DNA of 64,000 bases, from positions 5,456,001 through 5,520,000 of the forward strand of contig JAMKCF010000009.1 of assembly GCA_023634235.1 (NCBI GenBank), given 5' to 3'. This document shows, piece by piece, positions 11,391 through 23,887 of this stretch (the first letter of the stretch is position 1; every line of letters starts with the position of its first letter). The notes below the pieces were generated by a model. It was not told the DNA's origin and searched no databases. It saw only the letters and a list, made by a program, of their open reading frames with translations. This DNA comes from Pisaster brevispinus (Eukaryota > Echinodermata > Asteroidea > Forcipulatida > Asteriidae). The position numbers were made by a program, and so were the translations under genes.

Positions 11391-11426
11391 CCTTTAACCT
11401 CTTAACCTCTTAACCTCTTAACCTTT
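11391..11426 (+). repeat. Short tandem repeat (CTTAACCTn)
   Basis: The 9-bp unit TCTTAACCT is repeated about four times. Confidence 0.85.
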
Positions 11427-11706
11427 TTTTGTACAATCTGCAGTTGCATGCCAGCTTGATTATAAAACATATTCTTCTTCTGAATAAAAGAAATACGTCT
11501 TTCAACTTATTGAGTTTCAATTTGGATGTTTAAAAAGTAAACAGCTATGATTAAATTGTTTTGCATTATTGGACTGCATTGTAATTTACATTTACGGTGA
11601 ATAATGCTGGTTGAAGGCTGAAGGGGGCAAGGGGAACCTGATGATGAAGCATGGACAACCTGATCAGATAGTCTTCCTCCTGTCATTGATACCGTTTAAC
11701 AATCCA

Positions 11707-11845
11707 GGGCTCGATTTCACAAAGAGCTAAGATGGATCGTAAGATGTGTATCAGTCTCAGTGTGATGTCACAACACAAAGCACCTTGGTGATATCATGAC
11801 AAGGCATCTGAAAGATGATTCTTAGTGTTTTGTGAAATCGAGCCC
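11707..11845. mobile_element. Miniature inverted-repeat element, family A, copy 3
   Basis: GGGCTCGATTTCACAAAGAG at the left and TTTTGTGAAATCGAGCCC at the right form matching terminal inversions. Length is 139 bp. It is the best-preserved copy of the family. Confidence 0.88.
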
Positions 11846-12700
11846 CAGTCCATGCATATTCATAACTACCCATCGGTTCAGCCTTAGAGCAAGGGTTCAG
11901 CACACAATGACTGTTCAAGTCTCGCAGACATTCCAATGTTGGGACCCGCGATTTTGTTATTTTTACATATTAAACTAACAATGTTATAGTGGAACGCCAA
12001 GGTTCCCAAAATGTTTTGAATACAGTGCAAGACTCGCACAATCTGTACCATGTGAAGCAATTGCTAGGCAAGTTTGACTGATGTTCCTACAGTGTAAGTC
12101 TCTAACCCATAAGGTACTATGTTGTCATGAATGATAGATCTATGCCCAGTGTTGTGGTAGCCATGTGTGCGGTAATTGGTCTGCCATGTGTAAATTCAAA
12201 ATGCAATATATGACTTTCAGTGCACATGTCTTATATGGCAAGGCTCTCCACAAATGATTGCTGTGCAGATGAAATTTGCTAAATGAGGCAAAATTTGATG
12301 CTGGGCAGCTTGGAAGTTATTAGCCTTGGGCTTTTAAAGCCGATTCCATCAAGAAAGTTATGCCAATTTCATCAAGGTGTCTACCGCTAAGCACATTTTT
12401 GAAGAAAAATTAGTGTGTAAAAAGCAAAAGTTTTGTTTTTGTAAAGGATAAAGAAGGTATGACAGCATGTGTGTGGGTTCAACATATTTGTGCTTGCTTA
12501 AGCAGACAAATGTATGAGCAAGCGAGAGTTTATTTTATGAACGATAAAGAAGATCTGACAGCACGTGTACACGTTCACAATGGATAATTGCAACTCACGT
12601 GCTTCCAGATGTGGCAAGTAAGCTTGCTTTTTGCTTTGCTTTATATGGTAAGAAGTGGTTACAAAATACCTGCTAATAATGGATGCTTCGTAAGCAGAAA

Positions 12701-12910
12701 AAAATGTGGCATTACTATTGCATCTTTGTTGCTAGAATGACCCCAAAGAGATGTTTTCCTATTTCCGTGCAGAATTTAACCTTCCTATGATGACTAATAA
12801 ATGTCAGAAAACCGGTCAAACTCTCACACTCAGTTGTCTTGAAACACAATCTTGCACATGAATTGCTTACGCCCTTTCTCTGGTAACCTTTTTTTGTTAA
12901 TGTCCTTCTT
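12701..12910 (+). repeat. Dispersed repeat family B, copy 2
   Basis: Contains TTTGTTGCTAGAATGACCCC, GTGCAGAATTTAACCTTCCT and CTCAGTTGTCTTGAAACACA, matching copy 1 at 9324-9545 in the same order. Confidence 0.8.
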
Positions 12911-13046
12911 CCACGCACACGACAGAATAATATTTTATTTAATTTTGACTGCCAGTATCAGCTCAAAGTTCCTGCATGTTGGCCTGAAAGGACCATGGGG
13001 AAAACTCCAGTCACGGGAAAACTCCAGTCAGGCAAAAAACAAAAGC

Positions 13047-13071
13047 GCAGTCGCCCATTAAGGGCGACTGC
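13047..13071. repeat. 10-bp perfect hairpin
   Basis: GCAGTCGCCC, loop ATTAA, GGGCGACTGC. It sits inside the intron with no flanking T-tract or other sign of function. Confidence 0.75.
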
Positions 13072-13683
13072 TCTTATCAATTTATCTCCCGAGATCAGAA
13101 ATAAATTGACAGACAATCGGATGTGTAGTAGAACTCTGCAAATATGGCGTGCGTGTCAAATTGAAGGGGGAATTTGAGGCCTTCATTTTATTTCCACTCC
13201 AAATTAGACTTGTCAATAGACTTCAGGCGGGCTCATAGCCTCCCAGCACTGAAAAATGCATACTGTACATGTATTCTAATTTGCACCGTGTTTGTTCTTC
13301 CCACGTTTTTGAAGGGGTTTTAATGTTTAAAATAGATTCAAGTATAATTTTCAACTGTTTGTCATCATAAACTTCATCATTAGATGGTTGATTTATTTGT
13401 TTTGTTCCCAAATCGAGTTTAAAAAAAAAATATTTGACATCATTCATCATATTTTAAAAACTCTTCTTCTTTTTTTACCGTTTAACCTTAAATTTACCTG
13501 CAATTTGCCAGATAATGCAATTGTTTACATTTTTTAATAAACCATTTTTTGAACTGAATTTAACTGATAGTCTTACTTGGGTACCTGATGATGAAATATC
13601 CGCTATTTGTGGACGTTATTAATCTTCTGTTAATATTGCCATCTTCATAAACGTTTCCTGATTTTTCCCCGGTATTCCTCCAG

Positions 13684-13784
13684 GTGACAAAGTGGATATC
13701 CGAGTTGTGGAAACCCTGGAGGAAGTGTTCAAGCGAGTCCAGTTTAACACTGTGGACATGGAGGCAGCCAGCTTAGACGATGAG
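13684..13784 (+). CDS. PPP1R37: PPP1R37 exon b (start of LRR domain)
   Basis: A 101-bp exon with acceptor ctccag and donor GAG|gtaaca. With the carried base it encodes 34 residues (partial-protein residues 16-49) containing VETLEEVFKRVQFNTVDMEA, which matches the family block ALEEVFKRLQF..VDLE at the entry to the LRR domain. It ends in phase 0. The stretch KRVQF (13731-13745) fits the PP1-docking pattern RVxF; the vertebrate protein has Leu in place of this Val as I recall it. The minus-strand open frame over this exon (13619-13840) is taken as a shadow. Confidence 0.93.
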
Positions 13785-15183
13785 GTAACATAATCACTCA
13801 TAGCTCTAAATAATGTACCCTCATCGTCGTCGTCGGACATACAGGGTTAAAAAACGATGCAGTCATCCTGCATGCATGCTGATGTGTGCTGTATGTTCCA
13901 CTAGAATGAGCAGTATCGTGGACCACTTAAAGGGTAGAGCTGAAGCTGTTTGTAGGGCCGGGCATCAAGGACTCTCTGGGTTTGGTTGTGAGATGTGAAT
14001 AAGCTTTGCATCCTATATCGGCCATCTTTGGAGGATTGATGCAAAGCAACCTCTATGGATGGGCGAAGATGTTTTAGAGTTCTCCCTTGGGTTTTGGGTT
14101 TTTTTTTAAACCGGGGGCATTCTGGACCCAAGTTTTGGGAAGTTTGGCCCTGAGCAGGCTGAATTGAATGAAACAAGGTCCTTTGAATGTTATTTACTTG
14201 GTGTTTATCTTTGGGGCATTCTAAGTGGTTTTATATTTAGGATTTTTGTGAATTTTATCTGAAGTAAACAAAAACAAAGATTATTATTATTATTTTTTTT
14301 TTTACCCATTAGCCGCAATTTGTGTGTATATCGGCCCATGGAAAATACTAATTATGTCCGTTTGGAAAATTACGGTTTTGATTGGTGACGGTTGGCTGCT
14401 CTGTGGTAGACTTCCCAATAAGATTTCTTGATGGACGACTTTCAGCGCATGATGTCAAAGAAAGACTTCCCATGGAAAATGGAATTTCTCAGGCAGCCCT
14501 CTCCTCTCCCCCCCCCCCCTTCCCCAACTCACAGGATATTGCATGCGGACTTCTCATTATACTAGTCTGTAAGGAAGTGTTTAGGTTCACGCCAGCCCTT
14601 ATGTTGTCATCAGAGAAAACGCTGGATTTTTCTTGTCAACACCGATACTGTTTTCCTCGTCTGGATTCGTGGCTTTACTATTATGTGCCTCGGAAAGTGG
14701 AGGTGTTTGATGAAGGCGGAGTGTTTGGCTTCAGGTGGAGGGGGTTAGCTAACATACGGAGCAATGTCAACAAATTATGAACGTGAAGGACTTGGAAAGA
14801 CTATTGGCCTCTCTACTGTGCAAACAGACTAATTGATTATTGTCATCACGGAATGCCTGGGCAAGTACATGTACTGTGCTGGATTGTTTATTTTTAATCC
14901 AATCAAATTGCTTTGTACATTTGCACTTTGGCTGTTCCACGTGGACACATGACATATGTAGTAATGATTCCTGTTTAATAGACTGTGCAAGGCTTGCGCG
15001 CGTTCATACATTGGGACCCGTTAAAGTGCGCGAGTTTGGTTCCTTCACGCTATAAAGCAATTTTTGTGGGACCAAATTGGTCAAAAAAATGTTTAAGTTA
15101 CCGGCAAAACTTGCACGGTCTGTTGCCTTTAACCAACATGCCTCTCATGCATCGCCAAGTCCGATCGTAATTTGAATTTTAAA

Positions 15184-15600
15184 GGAATGGTTAGCACCAT
15201 TGGTTTTCCGATGAGTTCATTCATTGAAAGAGGGGGCTCCAAGGTCAAATTCAGTGATCCACTCATTTTCCAATAGGTTGTGTCCTCATAAACATAGGAA
15301 GAAAAATTACAAGTCTCCAACCACGGGTTAAAATAGTGCAAAATGCCACTGTGTTTGATACCCTTCAAGTGCAAATGTTGTCAAAGTCGATGATGTGTGG
15401 GCTGACCCTGTACATTTTTGTACAGACAGTTTATAATTTGTTCCTAGATTTTGATGACATGTTTATCCAAAACAGCAATGAATTTGACCATTTGACTGTC
15501 GCAAACTTTCCTCCTTGGAATATACAGACGCGTTTATTTTTGATGTCCGATGACACGATGCAGAAATTGATTCAAAGATGTGTTCACAATTGACTACTGT
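15184..15600. mobile_element. Dispersed element family D, copy 1
   Basis: Shares CACTCATTTTCCAATAGGTT, AATGCCACTGTGTTTGATAC and TTTTTGATGTCCGATGACA with the element at 45690-46450, in matching order. Confidence 0.8.
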
Positions 15601-15704
15601 AAAAAGCTCATTACTAAGGCATTCTACATTGATCTGTTCGAATGAAATAGCCTTGACAAGCATTTAAATGAGACTGGAGTCATGCACATTTTGAAGAAAG
15701 ATTT

Positions 15705-15890
15705 GAAACTGTGCATGGTGAGAATGCAATCTAGTAATGTTTGCAGAGAAACCATGTACCTGAGTAGGATTTTAAACTTTGCATGGTGGAAATACAACCT
15801 AGTAAGGTTTGCTGTAACACCATGGACATGAGTAGGATTTGAAACTGTGCATGGTGAGAATACAATCTAGTAATGTTTGCGAAGAAACCA
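15705..15890 (+). repeat. 68-bp tandem repeat, 2.7 copies
   Basis: Units begin at 15705, 15773 and 15841 with (G/T)AAACT(G/T)TGCATGGTG. Each continues with ACAA(T/C)CTAGTAATGTTTGC, ACCATG and GAGTAGGATTT. The middle unit is the most diverged. Confidence 0.9.
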
Positions 15891-16604
15891 TTTACATTTC
15901 ATTTGTTGTTACTCACAGGTTCTTTTTAGAACCACCACAACTCATAGAAAGCACAGGTGTTTTTTTTTTTTAATAACTGCATGATGGTACATCTCTTCAA
16001 GCGTTGGAAAACCAACAATTCTTTTAATTCTAATGTAGTTGCCAGTCCTGTATTGTCTCTTTACCAACCACGCAAATCCACGGAAATATCCTTCGTAGAC
16101 ATCCTTCACTTTGTCTCTTTAAAGGTTTCACGTCTAGAGTTACACCAGGCTCGCGGAGTGCCAGTGGATAATTTTAAGTGTGGAAAAACATGTCGAAGGA
16201 ATTCTCAGCTTACTGGAAAATTGGAAAGGATTTCAAGTATTTCTTGCGGAATGAGTTATTAGGATCTTTGCAAAATGAATGAAACAGTTATCTGGCTAGA
16301 AGTAAGGATTACATCATAATGCCATGATTCCTGACCTGTTTTCTTGATATTGGTTGTGTGGGTGGTGGGAAAGCTGAAATTCCAATCCAGTCACGTGGGA
16401 GCTCACACAGTCGGATCCGTTATCTTTTCACTCACAATCGCAAGAATTCTTCTCTCATTCTGCTGTAATGTTAACTTGTTGTATTTAGCATGGGTTACAG
16501 TGATGTGTGTTTGAAAACCTGCAGCATACTTTTGGGTAGTGATACTATAGTGCGGTTTTCAACTGCAGTGCTTTCTTCATCGGCATGTATTACCTATGCT
16601 TTTA

Positions 16605-16763
16605 CAGGCCTGGAATTTCATCTGTGAGAGGGCAGGGCCATTTTCATTTTCCAAAATGCACTTCCAATGGAAACTCTTCAAGTCTATGGGAAACTTTTTG
16701 CGGGGTACCAAGACCATGACCAGGGCCACAGAGGCCTGAGGCCCCCAAGGAATTCCAGGCCTG
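16605..16763. mobile_element. Miniature element family C, copy 2 (best ends)
   Basis: Terminal inversions CAGGCCTGGAATT and AATTCCAGGCCTG enclose 159 bp. The interior matches 11099-11262 and 57354-57523. No clear target duplication was identified. Confidence 0.88.
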
Positions 16764-17138
16764 CTTTCAATCCTTCATTTGTCCCCCCATAATCAACGGC
16801 ACCATCACCAGTGCCGTATTTAATCATCATCGCTGTCTTCATCATCAACAGCCTTCTCCTCTTCGTACTGCATTAACATTTCTTGATTACGTATAATTTC
16901 ATCCTGCAGAGTCTCAGTGCACTTTCATCAGGAAATTTGTGACGCCTAGAGCACACTTGTTGAAACACTGAGCAAAAAACAACAACAACAACCGGCTCTT
17001 TTCAAATCCAACACTACTTCATACAAGAGATTAAAGCTTGATGTATGCAAAGTAGTTAGAGCAATACCTACTTTCTACCCAGCTCAGATTGGACTCCTCC
17101 ATTGCATACAACGCAACGACGGAGTCCAGGGCCTGCTT

Positions 17139-17277
17139 GCACAAAAGGCTAAGATTGATGTTAAGTGTGTTCAACTTAAATTGCTAAGCAAAGTGGGAAT
17201 GTCACGATACAAATCACTAAGTCGATAATGACAACTCACCTAAAAGATGAATCATAAAGCTTTGTGAAATCTACCCC
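17139..17277. mobile_element. Miniature inverted-repeat element, family A, copy 4
   Basis: Starts GGGCCTGCTTGCACAAAAGG and ends AAGCTTTGTGAAATCTACCCC. It includes AAGCAAAGTGGGAATGTCAC, related to the other copies. It is diverged. Confidence 0.75.
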
Positions 17278-18942
17278 AGGGTTATAAAGGTCCCCTTGCC
17301 ATTGCAAACATATTTTATAACAAAATATTTTCAGATTTATACCTGATGGAGGAAGCTAAAGCTTTGTTCTTATTTTCCTTAATGTTCAAGGCTGCTGGGT
17401 TCAGAATTGTTAACTTTTTATTTTATTTTGGGCAACACATTATCATTGAAAATAACATGAAAATTTATGTCTCTGTTGTAATTTTCTGTACTGACTCAGT
17501 ATGTGAAAACTTGCGTGCACACGTACCCACAATATTCGTAGCAAGTTTCGTGCATGTTTGATACTCAGTAACTAACTCTTGCCATTGGTATGAATTATTT
17601 ACAATAATGCGATAAATATCACTTAGGACAGCATCTACACCTGTACTTTATATAAGAAAATTATCAATACCATATGTACTACATGTATGCTAACAAGAAT
17701 CAAATGTTTTGCTTCAGTTGACTGGAAAGTCGATTTGAGTTGCTATGCATTTCACGCATACGCACATGCGCTCAATCGGTATATGATGTTTACAAGGGAA
17801 GCGTGGGTCTGTGTTTTATTTTCTGGACTAGTGTCACCCATGGATATGTTTTTTATTTGTGGACCCATCAAAAGTGTAGTTTAAAGGACATGAAGAATAT
17901 AATGAATGAAATTTCAGCTTCTTAAATCAGGTAAAAATATGAACGAATATTTGTTTAAATTTCATTTGCGTTGTGGAGAAGCGTTATGCATCCCAAGACA
18001 AAGCCTTAATGTCTTAGTGTTGTGTCTGTTCCCTATTGAGAATCAGACCCAATTCCACCTCCACGGTGGGCCCCATGCTATTCCGACATTGTGAATCTTA
18101 TTTAAGATGCAATGCTGAGCAAGAAACTTGGAATCGCACAGTACGCAATCACTCCCTGAATTACACACACACACACATTGTGTGATTAAACAAATAAAAT
18201 GCCTCTCAAAAACGGCAACCTGATACAGCCATAGATTTACAGAGGAATGACATGGGAGCATCTACATACATCTGTGGGGCAATTACTGCAGGTTTTTAGA
18301 GATGAGGCAATTGGCACCCTTTCCAGGCGGCCTTGGGTAGACAGGTGTATCGTTAATTAGAAGTCTTGTCTCCTTCATCTAGTACCTGTCCCCCTGTACA
18401 TGGGAGGTGATAAGGGAATGCATTGACATGATGCAAAGCTCAGGAGGGTGTGTCAAGGGGGGAAATGTTGGCCCCGTTTGAGATTTAATTTAATCCCACA
18501 TAGCACTATAAATTGCTCCTTATATTTGAACACATGCTTTTCCACAGGTAGTGCGGCAAAAGCGGTGTTATTGCAATCTAAAATCTATGGACCATGTTAC
18601 ACTGTTTACAATTAGAGTGACATTGTGTGCCCTAGTGCATTTCCTGGCAGGCAAGAAACCACACTGGTCACGGTCATATGAGCAATTGTTGACACTTTCA
18701 ATATCATAATCGCCACATTAAAGCAACAACTGGAAAAGAAACAACAAGAAAGCTGGACCTTTCTTTGTTAAATCTAAATTGTTTTACATCAATTGGTGCA
18801 GTCTCCATGATAAAATGTAGGATCAGATGTAATAGGGTATGTTTTCTTGCAATGAACTGTGTACAATTTGTGCCGCAGGAAGTCTCGACAGCTGTTGCTG
18901 TTTTGTAAACATGTGATGTCACCGATTACTCGGTGAAAATAA

Positions 18943-19342
18943 TTAAAGGCAAAGTATACCTTAGGTTTTTGAAACCGTTTGATTGTTTTAATCCTATATA
19001 AATGTAGGTCTAATACAATAAAACTAACCTGTGAAAATTTCACTTCAAAAGGTGGCCGCGTTTTTGAGATATCACCGAAAAACCGGAGCGAAAATATTTC
19101 CACGCAGGAAGAATATTCCCTACAGGAATACACGATCTGAGAAGTGTTACTGCTGTAACGCTTCTCAGATTCAAATTTTGGGGGATAAAAAGTGATATAT
19201 TTTTCCATAACCGCAGTACTTCGAAGTGAAAAGTTTCTCAAAATGCATACATACTATCCAAAGCTGCTGTACTTCTGACCACGTAAGTTTTTTATTGCCA
19301 TTAATTTTCAGAGTCATTACCAAACGTATACCTTCTCTTTAA
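18943..19342. mobile_element. Inverted-repeat element family E, copy 1 (400 bp)
   Basis: Left end TTAAAGGCAAAGTATACCTT and right end GTATACCTTCTCTTTAA form imperfect terminal inversions. The interior has an inverted pair around GATCTGAGAAGTGTTACTGC ... GCTTCTCAGATTC. A minus-strand frame across it (18789-19241) is not recognised. Confidence 0.8.
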
Positions 19343-20618
19343 ACAACTCAATGCTGTATGTACATTGTAAATACCTGTAAGTATAATCAATGTGCAGTGC
19401 AGTGCGTAAAGGCAGTAAACAATGCATGCATACAGGTTTATAAATATTATGCAGGTAATAATATAAGGATGATTATAATGGTATGCCTGGATTTGTTGTA
19501 CAAAATGTATGTGACTGTAAATGATATTGGTATGGGTTTATTCACATTCCACCCGTGGCCCGCAGGCCAAATTACTAATGTTAGAATGTTACAATGTAAA
19601 ACCATTGAAATGGTATATTTACAGATACATCATTTCATGTATCTCAACTTATCTCAAACTTAAGAAGGAATCTTCGAAAAGGAAATAAATTGTGGTTCAT
19701 GGCATCTGCATGAATTGAAATATTTTGTGGTCGCCTCCGCACGTGATAAAAATAGCACATCAACAAGGCATCGACCTGCATGTATTTATTGCAGGCTGTC
19801 TATTCGTATACCAGCCACCATGCATGGTTCCCTTAGGTGAATCAAGTTACCATTATCAGGCAGGCAAGATAAACATTTATTTTTCATTATAATCCACCCT
19901 TATCTGGGTTTGCCCTTGACTAGCCAGTGGGGCCAGTTAATTTGATGATTCACAAGTCCACCATTTTTTAATTTTTTTTTTACTAGTCAACATTTCATAC
20001 TACATCTACTATAGGGATAAGTTTCAGCACTGACTGAACTAGCCAGCAGGATCACACGGAGAGAATTTCAACTGGTCCTCAGCTGTTCTGACTAACATTC
20101 GGCTAGTGGAACACTGTTAATGGAGATTGCTGTCTACAAAAATACTCATTGTTGATTTGAAAGTGAGGCTTCCATACCCCCCCCCCCAGTCTATAACTGA
20201 CGGTTAACAACAATAATCTTTGCATTCCTGACCTTGAAGATAATGTTGTAAAAGCGCCATGATCCAGTTACGGATATGCGCGCTACACAGGCGTGTGATT
20301 TCTCAGGATTTTTCCCGATTTCAGGTTTTTTTCTCAAAATCTCCTTTAGCCTTCAAACTTTTTTTGAGAGGAGTATTTTGCAGTGAACACAAGGATTAAT
20401 AGCAATAGTCCACATTGTCACCGAACCTGTAGTCTTGTATTTCTGCTGATGCACAGAGTCTGTAAGCCTCCTTAGGTCTGAGAGGTGTAACATCTAGAGT
20501 AAGGGAGACCTGGACCCGCAAGCAATTTTCTAGGAATTTTCCATCCTATCTCATCCTATCTCATCTCATTCTTTGTATTCACCAAAATAGCTCCCTAGCT
20601 AACAGACAAAACAAGTCT

Positions 20619-20712
20619 GGGTCCAATTTCATAGAGCTGCTTAAACAGAAAATAGTGCTTAGCAGAAGTGAGCAGGATACCAGTCACAAATGGTACGTGT
20701 GACAGGGAACAA
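20619..20712. repeat. Family F fragment
   Basis: GGGTCCAATTTCATAGAGCT, TGCTTAGCAGAAGTGAGCAG and GATACCAGTCACAAATGGTA match the element at 63016-63209. Only one end is preserved. Confidence 0.75.
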
Positions 20713-21080
20713 CACTTGAGACGACAAACGTCATGAATAATGCATGGTTTTATTAGCATTTTTGGCGAAATTTCTTAGATTTAGAGCAGGTGGTTGAAAT
20801 GCCTGACTTGGCAAGATAAAGCCCACTGTATCAAACAGATACAGCCAGTGAAAATAAAGGATGTCAGAGTCATTTATAAAGGCAGGTGTTTTTCGGAAAA
20901 ATTGTGTCCCCAATCTGTCTTGTCTTTTTCTTTTCCTTTTTTTTTAAATCCAGGGGAGATCCCCTGGTATTTAAACATCATTTGGTCCATATGCTCATGC
21001 CACAGTGACTTGTAATGTAAATCATGATGTATACCTGTACCGTGTGTAGACATTAACGTAAAACCATGTTCTTTTTTTTT

Positions 21081-21111
21081 AGGTGTTCGTGCAATACGAG
21101 CACGAACACCT
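21081..21111. repeat. 12-bp perfect hairpin (AGGTGTTCGTGC)
   Basis: AGGTGTTCGTGC, 7-nt loop, GCACGAACACCT, followed by TCTTGTTTTT. The same CACGAACACCTCTTGTT string recurs at about 37675, and CGAACACCTTGTT at about 37909, so it is probably a decayed repeat end. Confidence 0.7.
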
Positions 21112-21575
21112 CTTGTTTTTGTTCTGTTTTTTGTTTTTATTTAAAGGGGTTTAGATTTACTATGAAAGCCAACAGTCTCTTTGGATTCTATGTTTCACTT
21201 TAATGAAGCATTAATGCAGTATGCAGCTCTGAATGCAAATACATGTTATGCCCTGTTGGTTGGGATGTATGTATACATGTATAAATAAACATTTGTGTAC
21301 ATGCATTCCAGATCAATATTTATTTTACACTGACAGAGCATGCAAAGTACACTGGACATACATATTATTCATAATTGTATACCGCACACACAGATCTTTG
21401 TCATTTGATTAATGGAACATTCGTTTTGTGTCATCCTTTATTTTGCCATGTATACTGCAGCTTCACTCCAAAATTTAATATAGGAGTCATATATGAAAAA
21501 ATATAGGACACCTCGGACGTTTTGCAGCGTCCATTGCTAAACAACTGTTCCCCGCCTGTTTGTCCAAATGAGGCA

Positions 21576-21690
21576 AGGTCGTGTCACGGCAGACAGGGTC
21601 GTGTCACGGCAGACAAGGTCGTGTCACGGCGGACAAGGTCGTGTCACGGTGGACAAGGTCGTGTCGCAGCTGACAAGGTCGGTGTCTACA
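21576..21690 (+). repeat. 20-bp minisatellite, about 5-6 copies
   Basis: Unit GGTCGTGTCACGGCAGACAA with single-base variants (CGGCGG, CGGTGG, CGCAGC). Confidence 0.92.
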
Positions 21691-22061
21691 TTGAGTTGTC
21701 CAAGTTGTTTAGAAGGTTATTTTTTAGAATTTTCAGAGTGTGGGGTGGATGAGTTTCCCTGTCTTTTGTGTTTAATGTAAAAAAAAAAATCAAATGACAG
21801 GGATTTATGTGTGAGCTGTTTGAAACAATTATTGAATGCATATGAGTGCATTGTCGCAGAATATAATGAATCTGTGAAATCTGGTTTTCCTTCGCCTCGT
21901 GAAACGGAATATTTCAGGTTTTACCTCGGGATGATATTCTGCGACAATACACTCTATATTCATCCAATATTTGCATAATGTACTGTTTATCATCTTACCA
22001 TAACTTACACACATCATGTTAGGAAATGAGCTTAATTTTGAGTTGAACAAAGAAAAATTGA

Positions 22062-22141
22062 CTAGAGCGGAATTTGAACCTTGTCCTCCGGATTAATGTG
22101 GGGGGGGGGGTCGCAGGTTCAAATTCTGCTGTAGTAAACTT
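22062..22141. repeat. tRNA-box-B-like inverted pair around a G10 run
   Basis: GAGCGGAATTTGAACC and GGTTCAAATTCTGCTG face each other. Each resembles a B-box arm from opposite orientations, suggesting two SINE heads joined head-to-head. Neither has a convincing A box. Confidence 0.4.
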
Positions 22142-23887
22142 TGCTTTGATTTAGTCAGTTTCCCTTGTGGTTTATTACTAGAAATAAATGAAATTAATAC
22201 ACACTTTGGTGTCAGCATGTCGGCAAAAGAAAGAAGCAGGATGCTTTGTGTTTTTCCCATATTGATAGAAAGGACATTGAGCAACGGACAAACCGAGAGA
22301 CAATACAGAACACAGAATGACAGCAGCAACCTAACATAGTTTGACATGTATGATTGAAGGTGACGTGACAATGCTTTGAGCTCACCATGCTGTTCAACAT
22401 AGATAAATCCCAATGTTTATCTATTGCCTATCAAGTGTCGATATTAATGTACAGCCAGACACGACATTAGGCGTCTAAATGCGTTAGAGCTTAATGAGTG
22501 ATGAAATATCATCATGTATTTAAAAATATAGAAGAGCACCACTGAAATTAACCCGTGCCATTCGTCGGTTTTCAATTGAGCGTGCACTCGTAGTGACATC
22601 TCATTAAAACTTCGGTTACGCTGCGTCAGATACAGTCGCAACCAGAGCTAGGAGATGATTTAAGTACATCTCATGGATTACCCACAGGACATAGTCTGGA
22701 CTCCTGGGCTAACCTTTAAGTGTTTTTATGATAGATCTTGATACGCTCAGATGCTCCTCGATATATATTTCGTCTTCGTGGACTGTCTGCAGTCGAGGGA
22801 TGGAGAAGGGAGAAGATTTATGAAGTGCCTTGGCAGAGAGGAGAAGATTTATGATGGCATATTAAGTTTAATAGGAAGGTAAACTTGTCATAAAGATGTG
22901 GGTCACATCAAATAGGGTCATGACTGATGGGAGTTCTCATCCAACGAACTGATTGTTTAAAGATGCTAGGTCTGACTTTTGGCCAATTTGACCCCAAAGT
23001 TTAGATTTCAATTTTGAATAGCTGTTTGAACAGATTCCAGAAAGCTATACAGACATGATATCTTCCTACTCCAGTCTGATTTCGGATTTCCAATGCAGTA
23101 CAACTAAAAAATATGGCATAGTTACATGTAAACTACAGCATAGCGTTCATCTTTGATAGCTTGATTTATTTTTTAAAACTATACTCGGTTTCCCAAGATG
23201 CATTTCGGTATATTATTTAATGGCGCTTGTATATATCGGCTATTGCTTGGCTGCTAAATATTTTCTGGTGATGTTGTCATATAAGTTAGATAATGCAAAC
23301 ATTATTTGCAGATGAAGAATTCAATATCAACCGACATGCAGTTGCATCTTCAAACCGGGGCTATGCTAAAAAAAAAAACACAAGCAGGTGGACATACTCT
23401 CCCACTCCTGAATCCACACCAGAAGTAGGAGTATAAAACACTGCTTGGCCTTCTCTTTTCTTCTCATGTTAAGAATGACACTGTCATCAGACTGGCTTAC
23501 ACTGTACACATAAACGCTCACCCTAGGCTCGACTTGGGCATAAATAAGACGAAAGGTCTTTGACTCTTCTTACTTTCATGTAATGGAGTGATGAGGTCAT
23601 GTGTAATACCATGTACACTTCAACACAAATGGGTCTCTGTGCACTCTCAGTGTTTATTGGATTAGTGTTGCCATGGTTTGACTGAGGACTGGATGCAGTT
23701 ACCTGTGCCCAAGTCAAAAATTGTACACTGGATTCCAGGGGAGACAACAGGACGATTTCTTGTACAGAAAGATACCTCACTGTCTCTAGGTAAACTCATG
23801 GAGGAAGGAGTGAAGTGTACAGAAAATCCAGCATGAGCAGAGAGCTGCAAGTTTACAAAAGTCTTCAAAGGTGAAGGGAAACCTATT

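Larger units (their letters stand above)
10885..13683 (+). other. Intron between exons a and b (2799 bp)
   Basis: GT...AG intron. It holds repeat members at 11099-11262, 11391-11426, 11707-11845 and 12701-12910 and a perfect hairpin at 13047-13071. No nested gene was recognised. Confidence 0.75.

Noticed and set aside
14382..14780. 132-codon plus-strand open frame in the large intron
   Set aside because: Contains a poly-C-derived proline run, no recognised domain, and no splice partner; not supported as a nested gene.
18789..19241. 150-codon minus-strand open frame
   Set aside because: Lies across an inverted-repeat element (family E) and shows no known motif; the other copy of the element does not keep the frame evidently.
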